Of a stretch of 64,000 nt of DNA, positions 27,046-35,367 are shown piece after piece. The position numbers were made by a program, and so were the translations under genes. Location of the stretch: contig NZ_JAUCYU010000008.1 in NCBI RefSeq assembly GCF_030373445.1, positions 175,315 through 239,314 of the forward strand, written 5' to 3'. How positions within the stretch are numbered: the stretch's first letter is position 1; each line of letters opens with the position of its first letter. The notes below the pieces were generated by a model. It was not told the DNA's origin. It was given only the letters and a program-made list of their open reading frames with translations, and did not search any database. Source of the stretch: Roseovarius sp. GTDB lineage: Bacteria > Pseudomonadota > Alphaproteobacteria > Rhodobacterales > Rhodobacteraceae.

Positions 27046-27062
27046 TTTAGAATCGTTCCAAA
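27046..27062 (+). promoter_or_regulatory. Irr (ICE)-box-like dyad upstream of the nfu gene
   Basis: TTTAGAA-TCG-TTCCAAA is an inverted repeat with one mismatch from TTTAGAANNNTTCTAAA, the iron-control element bound by the haem-dependent regulator Irr in alphaproteobacteria. It lies about 60 nt upstream of the Fe-S carrier gene start, where such a site would make sense. Confidence 0.5.
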
Positions 27063-27120
27063 CCTTGACAGGCGAAGCCATGGGGCGCATATCCGGTGCA
27101 TCTTTGGAAAGGCGCGACCC

Positions 27121-27684
27121 ATGTTCATTCAGACCGAATCCACTCCGAATCCCGCCACGCTGAAGTTCCTGCCCGGCCAGACCGTGCTGGATGCCGGCAC
27201 CGCGGATTTCCCGACCTCCGAGACGGCAGGCAAGTCGCCGCTGGCCGAGCGCCTGTTCAAGGTGCAGGGCGTGACCGGCGTGTTCTTCGGCAATGACTTC
27301 GTCACCGTCACCAAGGCGGATGAAACCGAGTGGGACCACATGAAACCCGCCATCCTTGGCGCGATCATGGAGCATTTCCAGTCGGGCAAGCCCGTGATGT
27401 CTGGCGAGGCGGATGCCTCTTCCGGACATGCAGAGCATGATGGCGAAGATGCAGAGATCGTGGGTCAGATCAAGGAACTGCTCGACACCCGCGTGCGCCC
27501 GGCCGTGGCGCAGGACGGGGGCGACATCACCTTCCACGGGTTCGAACGCGGCGTCGTCTACCTGCATATGCAGGGCGCCTGTGCCGGCTGTCCGTCGTCG
27601 ACCATCACGCTGAAAATGGGCATCGAGAACCTGCTGCGCCATTACATCCCCGAGGTGACCGAGGTGCGCCCCGTTGGGATCTGA
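27121..27684 (+). CDS. NFU-type Fe-S cluster carrier protein
   Basis: 187 aa. N-terminal Nfu_N domain (FIQTESTPNPATLKFLPG, residues 2-19; typical of mitochondrial/alphaproteobacterial NFU1) and C-terminal NifU-like domain at about 110-185 with the cluster-binding CAGCPSS motif. It carries [4Fe-4S] clusters to target enzymes. ATG 27121 opens an overlapping run with tsaB and rimI. The Irr-box-like site upstream suggests iron/haem control. Confidence 0.93.
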   Translation: MFIQTESTPNPATLKFLPGQTVLDAGTADFPTSETAGKSPLAERLFKVQGVTGVFFGNDFVTVTKADETEWDHMKPAILGAIMEHFQSGKPVMSGEADASSGHAEHDGEDAEIVGQIKELLDTRVRPAVAQDGGDITFHGFERGVVYLHMQGACAGCPSSTITLKMGIENLLRHYIPEVTEVRPVGI

Positions 27685-28270
27685 CACGCTCGTTCTTGGC
27701 CTTGACACATCGGCCGCGCATTGCGCGGCCGCTTTGCTGTCTGGCGACCGGGTTTTGAGCGTTCACACCGAAGAAATGGGCCGAGGACAGGCCGAGCGGC
27801 TGATGCCGCTGTTGGAAGAGGTGCTGGCCGAGGGCGGCGCAGGCTGGCGCGACCTGTCCCGGATCGGCACCGGCGTCGGACCGGGGAATTTCACCGGTAT
27901 TCGAATTGCGGTATCGGCGGCGCGCGGGCTGGCGCTTGCGCTGGATATCCCGGCGATAGGCGTGTCCACCTTCGACGCAATCAGCCTCGCCACCGAAGAG
28001 CGGCACATACCGGCGGTTCCTGCCCCGCGCGAGCAGGTCTACATCCGACCGGACGGCGCGGCGCCGCGCCTTGTTACATTGGAGGAGGCCGAGCGCCTCG
28101 GTAAGCCGCTCGCCTATCCTCCCGAGCCCGGGCAACTGGCGCTGGCCATCGCCCGGGCAGCAACCACGGCGGATGTGCCTGCGCCCGCCCCTGCCCCGCT
28201 CTACATCCGACCGGCCGATGCGGCGCCGTCGCGCGATGCCCCGCCGGTCATCCTCGACGATGACACCTGA
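27674..28270 (+). CDS. tsaB: tRNA threonylcarbamoyladenosine biosynthesis protein TsaB (TTG start)
   Basis: 198 aa partner of TsaD in making t6A37 of ANN-decoding tRNAs. The ASKHA-fold N-terminus TLVLGLDTSAAHCAAAL and the signature GVGPGNFTGIRIAVSAARGLA (residues about 67-87) identify it. The start is TTG at 27674, inside the nfu coding region (11-nt overlap); no ATG or GTG is available before the first strand. The C-terminus overlaps rimI by 11 nt. tsaD and tsaE are not in the window. Confidence 0.92.
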   Translation: MGSDTLVLGLDTSAAHCAAALLSGDRVLSVHTEEMGRGQAERLMPLLEEVLAEGGAGWRDLSRIGTGVGPGNFTGIRIAVSAARGLALALDIPAIGVSTFDAISLATEERHIPAVPAPREQVYIRPDGAAPRLVTLEEAERLGKPLAYPPEPGQLALAIARAATTADVPAPAPAPLYIRPADAAPSRDAPPVILDDDT

Positions 28271-28673
28271 AGAGATGGCCACCTGCCACGCCCGTGCCTT
28301 TGCCGGTCAGGGGCGCGAGTGGGCGGCTCAGGAATTCGCCGACCTCCTCGACAGCCCGCACGTTTTTGCCGTGGGTTCCCCCCAGACCTTTGCCCTCGGC
28401 CGCGCAGTGGCAGACGAGGCGGAGTTGCTGACCATCGCGACCGACCCGGCGCATCGCCGGCAGGGGTTGGCCCGCAAAACGCTATCGGCTTTCGAAGCCA
28501 CCGCCGCGGCGCGAGGGGTGACGCGCACTTTCCTTGAGGTTTCGGCGGGAAACGCCGCTGCCCTCGCACTTTACCGGTCCGCCGGATACAGCGAGACGGG
28601 CCGGCGCAGGGGCTATTACCGGACGCCGAACGGGCCGGAGGATGCGCTGCTGATGGCAAAGCGGCTCGTCTGA
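28260..28673 (+). CDS. rimI: GNAT acetyltransferase, RimI-type
   Basis: 137 aa. Predicted N-alpha-acetyltransferase (RimI acetylates ribosomal protein S18). The acetyl-CoA loop is PAHRRQGLARKTL (R-x-x-G-x-A), preceded by AELLTIATD. The acceptor-side helix is NAAALALYRSAGY, with RGYY near the end. ATG 28260 lies inside tsaB (11-nt overlap), the usual tsaB-rimI arrangement. Confidence 0.9.
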   Translation: MTPEEMATCHARAFAGQGREWAAQEFADLLDSPHVFAVGSPQTFALGRAVADEAELLTIATDPAHRRQGLARKTLSAFEATAAARGVTRTFLEVSAGNAAALALYRSAGYSETGRRRGYYRTPNGPEDALLMAKRLV

Positions 28674-28681
28674 TCGAAGGC

Positions 28682-28696
28682 GCCGCCCCGGGCGGC
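28682..28696 (+). terminator. GC hairpin after rimI, possible weak terminator
   Basis: GCCGCCC-C-GGGCGGC nine bases past the rimI stop. The realistic stem is about 6 bp because the loop must open. No T-run follows. Confidence 0.35.
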
Positions 28697-28703
28697 TCTG
28701 TCG

Positions 28704-28805
28704 GATACCCCCTGCGGGAGTAGTTGGGGAAAGGTGAAAGCCGGTGCAACTCCTGCCCGGCGCCACGGAAGCGGGCCGGGGTTTGACGCGGGGGCAGGCC
28801 GTATC
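28704..28805 (+). promoter_or_regulatory. Structured RNA leader of the BMP-type transporter operon (candidate riboswitch)
   Basis: The element is closed by two 12-nt arms: GATACCCCCTGC (28704-28715) and GCAGGCCGTATC (28794-28805), which pair as 5 bp, a CC/CC internal loop, then 5 bp. Inside, GGAGT (28718-28722) can pair with ACTCC (28749-28753), GCCGG (28740-28744) with CCGGC (28757-28761), and GCCCG (28755-28759) with CGGGC (28772-28776), so alternative folds compete. The run GGGGAA-AGGTGAAAGCC then GGTGCAACTCC recalls the first half of cobalamin riboswitches, but the distal conserved box is not found. It lies 115 nt upstream of the substrate-binding-protein start. Ligand unknown. Confidence 0.45.
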
Positions 28806-28919
28806 TTCTATTGACCCGAGGCGGCAAACGCGGGCTTACTTGCCGCCATTACATCGCGACCGCGCACGCGAAGAGGCCAAACCGCCCGGCGTGTGCAGTC
28901 AGGTTCAGGGAGAGACAGA

Positions 28920-29909
28920 ATGACGATGATGAAGCACATCCTTGGCGCGGCGGCGACGCTGGCCCTCGGCGCGGGCGCCGCACTGGCCGACCCGGCGCTG
29001 ATCTTCGATCTGGGGGGCAAGTTCGACAAGTCGTTCAACGAAAGCGCCCATAACGGGGCGCAACGCTGGGCCGAGGAAACCGGCGGCAGCTACAACGAGG
29101 TCGAGCTGCAATCGGAAGCCCAGCGCGAACAGGCGCTGCGCCGCTTCGCCGAGGCCGGCAACAACCCGATCGTCATGGTCGGTTTCGCCTTCGGCGAATC
29201 GCTGGGCGAGGTCGCGGCGGACTATCCCGACACCAAGTTCGCAATCATCGACATGGTGGTCGAAGAGCCCAACGTGCGCTCGGTCGTCTTCAACGAGCAC
29301 CAGGGCAGCTACCTTGTTGGCATGATGGCCGCGCAGGCCAGCGAAAGCGGCACGGTGGGCTTCATCGGCGGGATGGACATCCCCCTGATCCGCAAGTTCG
29401 CCTGTGGCTACGTGCAGGGCGTGAAGGCGGTGAACGCGGATGCAACGGTGATCCAGAACATGACGGGCACCACGCCCGCGGCATGGAACGACCCGGTGAA
29501 AGGCTCGGAACTGACCAAGGCGCAGATCAGCCAGGGTGCCGACGTGATCTATCACGCCGCCGGCGGCACCGGCACGGGTGTGCTGCAAACCGCCGCCGAC
29601 GAGGGCGTTCTCGGCATCGGCGTGGACAGCAACCAGAACCACCTGCATCCCGGCTCGGTCCTGACGTCGATGGTCAAACGCGTCGACAACGCCGTTTACG
29701 AGGCGATGACGGCCGGCCCCGAGATGGAAACCGGCATCGAGGTCATGGGTATCTCGAATGACGGCGTCAGCTATGCCATGGACGAGCACAATGAAAGCCT
29801 TGTCACCGACGAGATGAAGACCGCCGTCGACGAGGCCGCCGAGAAAATCGCCAGCGGCGAGCTCGAGGTGCATGACTACATGTCCGACAATACCTGCCCG
29901 GTCGAATAA
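28920..29909 (+). CDS. BMP/PnrA-type substrate-binding protein of a nucleoside ABC importer
   Basis: 329 aa periplasmic binding protein. Signal peptide MTMMKHILGAAATLALGAGA with cleavage near ALA-DP; no lipobox Cys, so it is soluble rather than a lipoprotein. BMP family marks: ALIFDLGGKFDKSFNESAHNG, PIVMVGFAFGESL, VVFNEHQGSYLVGMMAA, GFIGGMDIPLIRKF and GVDSNQNHLHPGSVLTSMVK. Known members bind purine nucleosides, usually through the Asp/Phe/Trp pocket. ATG 28920 follows AGGGAGAG. First gene of an operon with an ATPase, two permeases and a LysE-like gene. Confidence 0.93.
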   Translation: MTMMKHILGAAATLALGAGAALADPALIFDLGGKFDKSFNESAHNGAQRWAEETGGSYNEVELQSEAQREQALRRFAEAGNNPIVMVGFAFGESLGEVAADYPDTKFAIIDMVVEEPNVRSVVFNEHQGSYLVGMMAAQASESGTVGFIGGMDIPLIRKFACGYVQGVKAVNADATVIQNMTGTTPAAWNDPVKGSELTKAQISQGADVIYHAAGGTGTGVLQTAADEGVLGIGVDSNQNHLHPGSVLTSMVKRVDNAVYEAMTAGPEMETGIEVMGISNDGVSYAMDEHNESLVTDEMKTAVDEAAEKIASGELEVHDYMSDNTCPVE

Positions 29910-29915
29910 CCGCGG

Positions 29916-31550
29916 ATGACGGGCGAACACGATACGGGGCGGCAGGCTTCTGCCGCCCCGGCCATTGAACTGAGGGGCATCTCGAAGGCGTTCGGCCCGG
30001 TTCAGGCGAACAAGGACATCTCGATCACCGTGGCGCCCGGCACGATCCACGGGATCATCGGCGAGAACGGGGCGGGCAAGTCGACCCTGATGTCGATCCT
30101 CTACGGGTTCTACAAGGCCGACAGCGGCAAGATCTTCATCAAGGGCCGCGAGACGCGCATCCCCGACAGCCAGGCCGCCATTGCCGCGGGCATCGGCATG
30201 GTGTTCCAGCATTTCAAGCTGGTCGAGAATTTTACCGTCCTGGAGAACGTGATCCTCGGGGCCGAGGACGGGCGGTTGCTGAAACCCAGCATCGCCAAGG
30301 CGCGACGCTCGTTGCAGGACCTCGCCGACGAATACGAATTGCACGTCAAGCCCGACGCGCTGATCGAGGACATCGGCGTCGGCATGCAGCAGCGGGTCGA
30401 GATCCTCAAGGCGTTGTACCGGCAGGCCGATATCCTGATCCTCGACGAGCCGACCGGCGTGCTGACCCCCGCCGAGGCAGACCAGCTTTTCCGGATCCTC
30501 GCGCGGCTCAAGGAAGAGGGCAAGACAATCATCCTGATCACCCACAAGCTGCGCGAGATCATGGAGATTACAGATACCGTCAGCGTCATGCGCCGGGGCG
30601 AGATGGTGGAGACGGTGAAGACCTCCGAAAGCAGCCCCGAGCAGTTGGCGGAGCTGATGGTGGGCCGCAAGGTCCTGTTGCGGGTGGAGAAATCGCCCGC
30701 CAAGCCGGGAAAGCCGGTGCTGGAGGTCGAAGGGTTGAAAGTCACCGACAGCCAGGGCGTCGAGCGGTTGCGCGGCATCGACCTGACCGTGCGGGCCGGC
30801 GAGATCGTGGGCCTGGCCGGCGTGGCCGGCAACGGCCAGTCCGAATTGCTGGAGGTGTTGGGCGGCATTCGCGAGGCGCAGGGTACGGTGCGGGTGAACG
30901 GCCAGCCCCTGACCCTGAGCGGCAGCGGCGCCAATGGCCGCGACCGGCGGGCCGCAGGCATCGGTCACGTGCCCGAGGATCGCCAGCGCGAGGGCCTGAT
31001 CATGGATTACACCGCGTGGGAGAACATGATCTTCGGCTACCACCGCGACCCTGCGACCGGTGGCGGCGTGCTGATGAACAATGCCGCCCTCATGGCCGGG
31101 GCCCGCGACAAGATGGGCCGGTTCGACGTGCGCCCGCCCGACGAGAAGCTCTCGGCCAAGAACTTCAGCGGCGGCAACCAGCAGAAGATCGTCCTCGCCC
31201 GGGAGATCGAGCGCAACCCCGATGTTCTGCTGATCGGCCAGCCAACCCGGGGCGTCGATATCGGCGCGATCGAGTTCATTCACAGCCAGATCATCCGCCT
31301 GCGCGACGAGGGCAAGGCGATCCTGCTGGTAAGTGTCGAGCTTGACGAGATCATGGCGCTGTCGGATCGGATCGCGGTGATGTTCGACGGCAGGATCATG
31401 GGCGAGCGACGCCCGGACGAAACAGACGAAACCGAGCTGGGCCTGCTGATGGCCGGGATCGAAGGCAAGCCCGAGGACGCGTTCAAAGCGGTCGAGGAGG
31501 CGCAATTCGCCCAAGCGGCCGAGACCGAGGGGGAAAAGCATCATGGATAG
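29916..31550 (+). CDS. Two-domain ABC ATPase of nucleoside/sugar importer
   Basis: 544 aa with two nucleotide-binding domains, the YufO/XylG-like arrangement. Domain 1: Walker A GENGAGKST (49-57), Walker B ILILDEPTGVLTP, signature region GVGMQQRVEIL. Domain 2: a degenerate Walker A GVAGNGQSELLEVL, signature NFSGGNQQKIVLAREI and LLIGQPTRGVDIG in place of a canonical Walker B. One competent and one degenerate site is usual in this subfamily. It starts 6 nt after the binding-protein stop and overlaps the permease gene by 8 nt. Confidence 0.94.
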   Translation: MTGEHDTGRQASAAPAIELRGISKAFGPVQANKDISITVAPGTIHGIIGENGAGKSTLMSILYGFYKADSGKIFIKGRETRIPDSQAAIAAGIGMVFQHFKLVENFTVLENVILGAEDGRLLKPSIAKARRSLQDLADEYELHVKPDALIEDIGVGMQQRVEILKALYRQADILILDEPTGVLTPAEADQLFRILARLKEEGKTIILITHKLREIMEITDTVSVMRRGEMVETVKTSESSPEQLAELMVGRKVLLRVEKSPAKPGKPVLEVEGLKVTDSQGVERLRGIDLTVRAGEIVGLAGVAGNGQSELLEVLGGIREAQGTVRVNGQPLTLSGSGANGRDRRAAGIGHVPEDRQREGLIMDYTAWENMIFGYHRDPATGGGVLMNNAALMAGARDKMGRFDVRPPDEKLSAKNFSGGNQQKIVLAREIERNPDVLLIGQPTRGVDIGAIEFIHSQIIRLRDEGKAILLVSVELDEIMALSDRIAVMFDGRIMGERRPDETDETELGLLMAGIEGKPEDAFKAVEEAQFAQAAETEGEKHHG

Positions 31551-32640
31551 GATGCCGGCTTGGGCGGACGCGGTTCTGGTGCCCCTCATCTCGATCATCC
31601 TCGCCGCATCGATTTCGGCGCTTGTGATCCTGTTCATCGGCGAGGACCCGGTCGCGGCGGTCAAGCTGATGGTGACGGGTGCGCTGGGCTCGACCTATGG
31701 CTGGGGTTACACGCTCTACTACGCCACCAATTTCCTGTTCACCGGCCTGGCCTTTGCCGTGGCAAGCCACGCGGGGCTTTTCAACATCGGCTCGGAAGGT
31801 CAGGCGATGATCGGCGGGCTGGGCGTGGCGCTGGTCTGCCTTGCCATCCCATGGCCGCACTGGGCGCTGGCCCTGCCCGCCGCCATCGTCGGCGCAGCGG
31901 CGTTCGGCGCGCTCTGGGCACTCATCCCGGCCTGGCTTCAGGCAAAACGGGGCAGCCATATCGTCATCACCACCATCATGTTCAACTTCATCGCGGCCGC
32001 GGTGCTAAACTACATGCTGGTCAACATCCTGCGCCCGGCCGGATCGATGGACCCGGCGACCGCGAAGTTCCCCGAAGGGGCGCATCTGCCGACGTTGCAC
32101 GACCTGTTGGCACCCTTCGGCATCGCGTTCTCGAAGTCGGCACCGGCGAATATCAGCCTTGTGGTGGCAGTCGCCGCCTGCTTGCTGGTGTGGTTGCTGA
32201 TCTGGCGCACGCGGTTGGGTTTCGAGATCCGGGCTCTGGGACATTCGCAAAGCGCCTCGCGTTATGCCGGCATTCCGCCGGTGAAGATCGTGGTCATCGC
32301 GATGCTCATATCCGGCGCGCTGTCGGGCTGCATGGCGATCAACAACGTGATGGGCGAGGCCGAGCGGCTTATCCTGAACGCAACGGAGGGAGCGGGATTC
32401 ATCGGCATTGCCGTGGCACTGATGGGGCGCAATCACCCGCTGGGCGTGTTTCTCGCGGCGATCCTGTTCGGCTTCCTCTACCAGGGCGGGGCGGAGCTGG
32501 CGCTGTGGACGACGATCCCGCGTGAACTGATCATTGTCATCCAGGCGCTGGTGATCCTGTTCACGGGCGCGCTCGACAACATGGTGCGGATGCCGCTGGA
32601 ACGGATTTTCATGGCAACCCGCAAGCGGAGGCGGACATGA
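31543..32640 (+). CDS. ABC transporter permease 1 (BPD_transp_2, YufP-like)
   Basis: 365 aa inner-membrane permease with about nine to ten helices, first at about 10-33. Family motifs: NIGSEGQAMIGGLG after helix 3, KRGSHIVITTIMFNFIA, and the cytoplasmic coupling segment RTRLGFEIRALGHSQSASRYAGI. ATG 31543 lies inside the ATPase gene; its stop overlaps the LysE gene as ATGA. It pairs with the permease at 33277. Confidence 0.93.
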   Translation: MDRMPAWADAVLVPLISIILAASISALVILFIGEDPVAAVKLMVTGALGSTYGWGYTLYYATNFLFTGLAFAVASHAGLFNIGSEGQAMIGGLGVALVCLAIPWPHWALALPAAIVGAAAFGALWALIPAWLQAKRGSHIVITTIMFNFIAAAVLNYMLVNILRPAGSMDPATAKFPEGAHLPTLHDLLAPFGIAFSKSAPANISLVVAVAACLLVWLLIWRTRLGFEIRALGHSQSASRYAGIPPVKIVVIAMLISGALSGCMAINNVMGEAERLILNATEGAGFIGIAVALMGRNHPLGVFLAAILFGFLYQGGAELALWTTIPRELIIVIQALVILFTGALDNMVRMPLERIFMATRKRRRT

Positions 32641-33272
32641 CCGAGCTCGCCCCCTACCTGCCCGGCTTCATCGCCGCCTATGCGATCCTGCTGGTGGGCG
32701 CGTCCTCGCCCGGCCCGGCTGTGGCGATGCTGTTGGGCATCTCGACGACACAAGGGCGCGGGCCCGCTTTGATCACCTGCTTCGGCATCGCCACCGGCAG
32801 CATGACAATCAACCTGCTGACGATGATCGGCGTCGGGCTGCTCTTGTCACAGGCGGCCTGGGCGATGAACCTGCTGCGGCTGGTGGGTGCGGCCTACCTG
32901 CTCTGGCTGGCCTGGGGGGCCTTCCGCAAGGCGCTGAACCCGCCGAAGGTGAGCGTGGAGGCCACGGCTGTACAGTCTGCCCCAGCGCTCTACGCGAAAG
33001 GTTATCTGTTGCAGGTCACGAACCCCAAGGCGATCGCCTTCTGGCTGGCGATCGCGGCCGTGGGCGCTGTGAACGGGGCCCCGGCGCCGGTGGTCGCGGC
33101 CTTCGTGGCTGGGGCCTTCGTCATCTCCTTCGCGATGCACGCGGCCTGGGCCCTCGTGCTGTCCTCCCGCCCGGTGCGCGCGGCCTATGCCGGCGGGCGC
33201 CGGTGGATCGAGGCCGGGCTGGGCACATTCTTCACCTTCGCCGCGTTCAAGCTGGCCACGGCAGAAAGGTAG
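32637..33272 (+). CDS. LysE/RhtB family exporter embedded in the importer operon
   Basis: 211 aa membrane protein with about six helices. The family signature after helix 1 is GASSPGPAVAMLLG (the SPGPN-like motif); a second mark is YAKGYLLQVTNPKAIAFWLAI. LysE/RhtB proteins export amino acids or related metabolites. The ATG overlaps the stop of permease 1 by 4 nt and the stop lies 4 bp before permease 2, so it is placed and translated as part of the importer operon. The family predicts efflux, opposite to its neighbours; the substrate cannot be told. Confidence 0.9.
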   Translation: MTELAPYLPGFIAAYAILLVGASSPGPAVAMLLGISTTQGRGPALITCFGIATGSMTINLLTMIGVGLLLSQAAWAMNLLRLVGAAYLLWLAWGAFRKALNPPKVSVEATAVQSAPALYAKGYLLQVTNPKAIAFWLAIAAVGAVNGAPAPVVAAFVAGAFVISFAMHAAWALVLSSRPVRAAYAGGRRWIEAGLGTFFTFAAFKLATAER

Positions 33273-33276
33273 CGCG

Positions 33277-34242
33277 ATGGATTTCATGACCGTCCTGCAG
33301 GTGCTCGACAGCACGGTCCGGCTGGCCACGCCGCTTCTTTTGGCCTGCCTCGCCGGGCTGTTCAGCGAGCGGGCGGGCATTTTCGATATCGGCCTGGAAG
33401 GCAAGATGCTGATCGCCGCCTTTTTCTCGGCGGCGGTGGCGTATGCCAGCGGTTCGGTGTGGCTGGGCCTGCTGGCCGGAATCGGGTCGTCGATGTTGTT
33501 GGCGGGACTGCACGGGCTGGCCTCGATCACCTTCCGGGGGAACCAGCTGATCTCGGGCGTTGCGATCAACTTCCTTGCGGCTGGCATGACCGTGCTGATC
33601 GCGCAGGATTGGTTTGCGGAAGGCGGGCGCACCCCCTCGCTGATCGGCGCTGCGCGGTTCGAGCCGATCACCCTGCCGCTGGCCGAGAGCCTGAGGAGCG
33701 TGCCGGTACTGGGACCGGTCTATGCCGAGCTGATCTCGGGCCATACGATCCTTGTCTATCTCGCGCTTCTCTGCGTGCCGGCGACATGGTGGGTGCTGTT
33801 CCGCACCCGTTTCGGCCTGCGGCTTCGCGCGGTGGGCGAGAACCCGGCAGCGGTCGATACAGCGGGCATTTCGGTCGTGGGTATGCGCTTTGCGGCCGTC
33901 ATGATCTGCGGCGTCCTGTGCGGGATCGCCGGCGCCTATCTTGCAACGGCCCTGCAGGCCGGGTTCGTCAAGGACATGACGGCGGGCCGGGGATACATCG
34001 CGCTTGCCGCGCTGATCTTCGCCAAGTGGCGGCCGTGGTATGCCTTGTCGGCCACGTTGCTGTTCGGGCTGCTTCAGGCGGTGGCCCTGCGCTATCAGAA
34101 TATCGAGCTGGGCGGGCTGATCATCCCGGTACAGCTGATGGATGCGCTGCCCTACATCCTGACGGTCATCATCCTTGCCGGCTTCGTCGGCCGGGCGATC
34201 CCGCCGCGGGCCGGCGGCCAGCCATATGTGAAAGAGCGGTAG
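33277..34242 (+). CDS. ABC transporter permease 2 (BPD_transp_2, YufQ-like)
   Basis: 321 aa, about eight to ten helices. Motifs: ERAGIFDIGLEGKMLIAAFFS after helix 1, GNQLISGVAINFLA, RTRFGLRLRAVGENPAAVDTAGI (coupling helix) and GRGYIALAALIFAKWRP. It completes the BMP-type importer with the ATPase and permease 1. GAAAGG precedes the ATG at 33277. No gene follows in the operon; the next CDS is 72 bp on and starts a new function. Confidence 0.93.
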   Translation: MDFMTVLQVLDSTVRLATPLLLACLAGLFSERAGIFDIGLEGKMLIAAFFSAAVAYASGSVWLGLLAGIGSSMLLAGLHGLASITFRGNQLISGVAINFLAAGMTVLIAQDWFAEGGRTPSLIGAARFEPITLPLAESLRSVPVLGPVYAELISGHTILVYLALLCVPATWWVLFRTRFGLRLRAVGENPAAVDTAGISVVGMRFAAVMICGVLCGIAGAYLATALQAGFVKDMTAGRGYIALAALIFAKWRPWYALSATLLFGLLQAVALRYQNIELGGLIIPVQLMDALPYILTVIILAGFVGRAIPPRAGGQPYVKER

Positions 34243-34314
34243 AGCGCGTTCCCCCTCCAGCTATTTGGCACTGCGACCTTGCGGGCCCGGCTGCCATGGG
34301 CGTAAGGGGAGAGC

Positions 34315-35229
34315 ATGCACATCTACCTTCCCATCGCCGGTGTCGCGGTCAACGTGTTCCTGCTGCTGGGCCTCGGCGGGCTTATCGGCATCCTGTCGGG
34401 CATGTTCGGTGTGGGGGGTGGATTTCTCCTGACGCCGCTGCTGTTTTTCATCGGCATCCCGCCGACGGTGGCGGTGGCCACCGGCGCGGCGCAGATCGTC
34501 GCGGCGTCGTTCTCGGGGGTACTGGCGCATCTGAGGCGCGGGACCGTCGATCTTCAAATGGGTACGATCCTGTTGGTCGGCGGGCTGTTCGGCGCGGCGC
34601 TGGGGGTGGTGCTGTTCAACTATCTCAAGGCGGTTGGCCAGGTCGATCTGCTGGTACGGCTTTGTTATGTCGTCTTCCTCGGGATCATCGGGGTGCTGAT
34701 GTTCGTCGAAAGTCTGCGCGCCCTGCGGCGGTCGCGCCGGGGCGGCAAGACGATCCGCAAGAAGCATACATGGGTTCAGAAGCTGCCCTTCAAGATGCGG
34801 TTCCGCACCTCGGGCCTTTACATCAGCGCCATCCCGCCCCTGCTGGTCGGGGTCAGCGTGGGCGTGCTTGCGGCGATCATGGGCGTGGGCGGCGGCTTCA
34901 TCATGGTGCCGGCAATGATCTACATCCTCGGGATGCCGACGAAGGTGGTCGTGGGCACCTCGCTGTTCCAGATCATATTCGTCACCGCCTTCACCACAAT
35001 GCTGCACGCCACCACGAACCAGACGGTCGACGTGGTGCTGGCCGTCATGCTTCTGCTGGGCGGGGTGATCGGGGCGCAGGTGGGCACGATGATCGGTACA
35101 AGGATGAACGCCGAACAGTTGCGGGTTCTGCTGGCGCTACTGGTGGTCGGCGTCTGTTTCAAACTGGCGCTCGACCTGCTCCTGGTGCCCGCCGACCTCT
35201 ATACCCTGACGCCCGTGATGAGCATGTAA
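34315..35229 (+). CDS. TSUP (TauE/SafE) family anion exporter, copy 1
   Basis: 304 aa membrane carrier with eight predicted helices in two repeats. Each half begins with the hallmark: GMFGVGGGFLLTPLL (residues about 30-44) and GVGGGFIMVPAMIY (about 188-201). A basic cytoplasmic loop of about 40 residues (RRSRRGGKTIRKKHTW) separates the halves. Family members move sulfite, sulfonates or organosulfur anions. The gene is followed by a close paralogue. The start ATG 34315 follows GGGGAGAGC. Confidence 0.9.
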   Translation: MHIYLPIAGVAVNVFLLLGLGGLIGILSGMFGVGGGFLLTPLLFFIGIPPTVAVATGAAQIVAASFSGVLAHLRRGTVDLQMGTILLVGGLFGAALGVVLFNYLKAVGQVDLLVRLCYVVFLGIIGVLMFVESLRALRRSRRGGKTIRKKHTWVQKLPFKMRFRTSGLYISAIPPLLVGVSVGVLAAIMGVGGGFIMVPAMIYILGMPTKVVVGTSLFQIIFVTAFTTMLHATTNQTVDVVLAVMLLLGGVIGAQVGTMIGTRMNAEQLRVLLALLVVGVCFKLALDLLLVPADLYTLTPVMSM

Positions 35230-35367
35230 CATGCGGTTCAGGGTCGCCCGGCAACAGGCGAATATTCACGCAACTGTAAAGCCAGTTCACAACATGTGAT
35301 CCGACCAGAACGGTTTGCAGCGGCGTGCTCGCTTGCATTGAGCGGGGACATGGGGCTAAGGGGCTTC

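Noticed and set aside
28704..28805. Calling this leader a cobalamin riboswitch outright
   Set aside because: The distal conserved box and the CCCGC-A-ACTG core are not found in standard form and the element is short. Kept only as a candidate structured leader of unknown ligand.
28905..31664. 919-codon reverse-strand open frame opposite the BMP importer genes
   Set aside because: Antisense of the binding protein and ATPase, both with clear motifs; no domain on the reverse strand.
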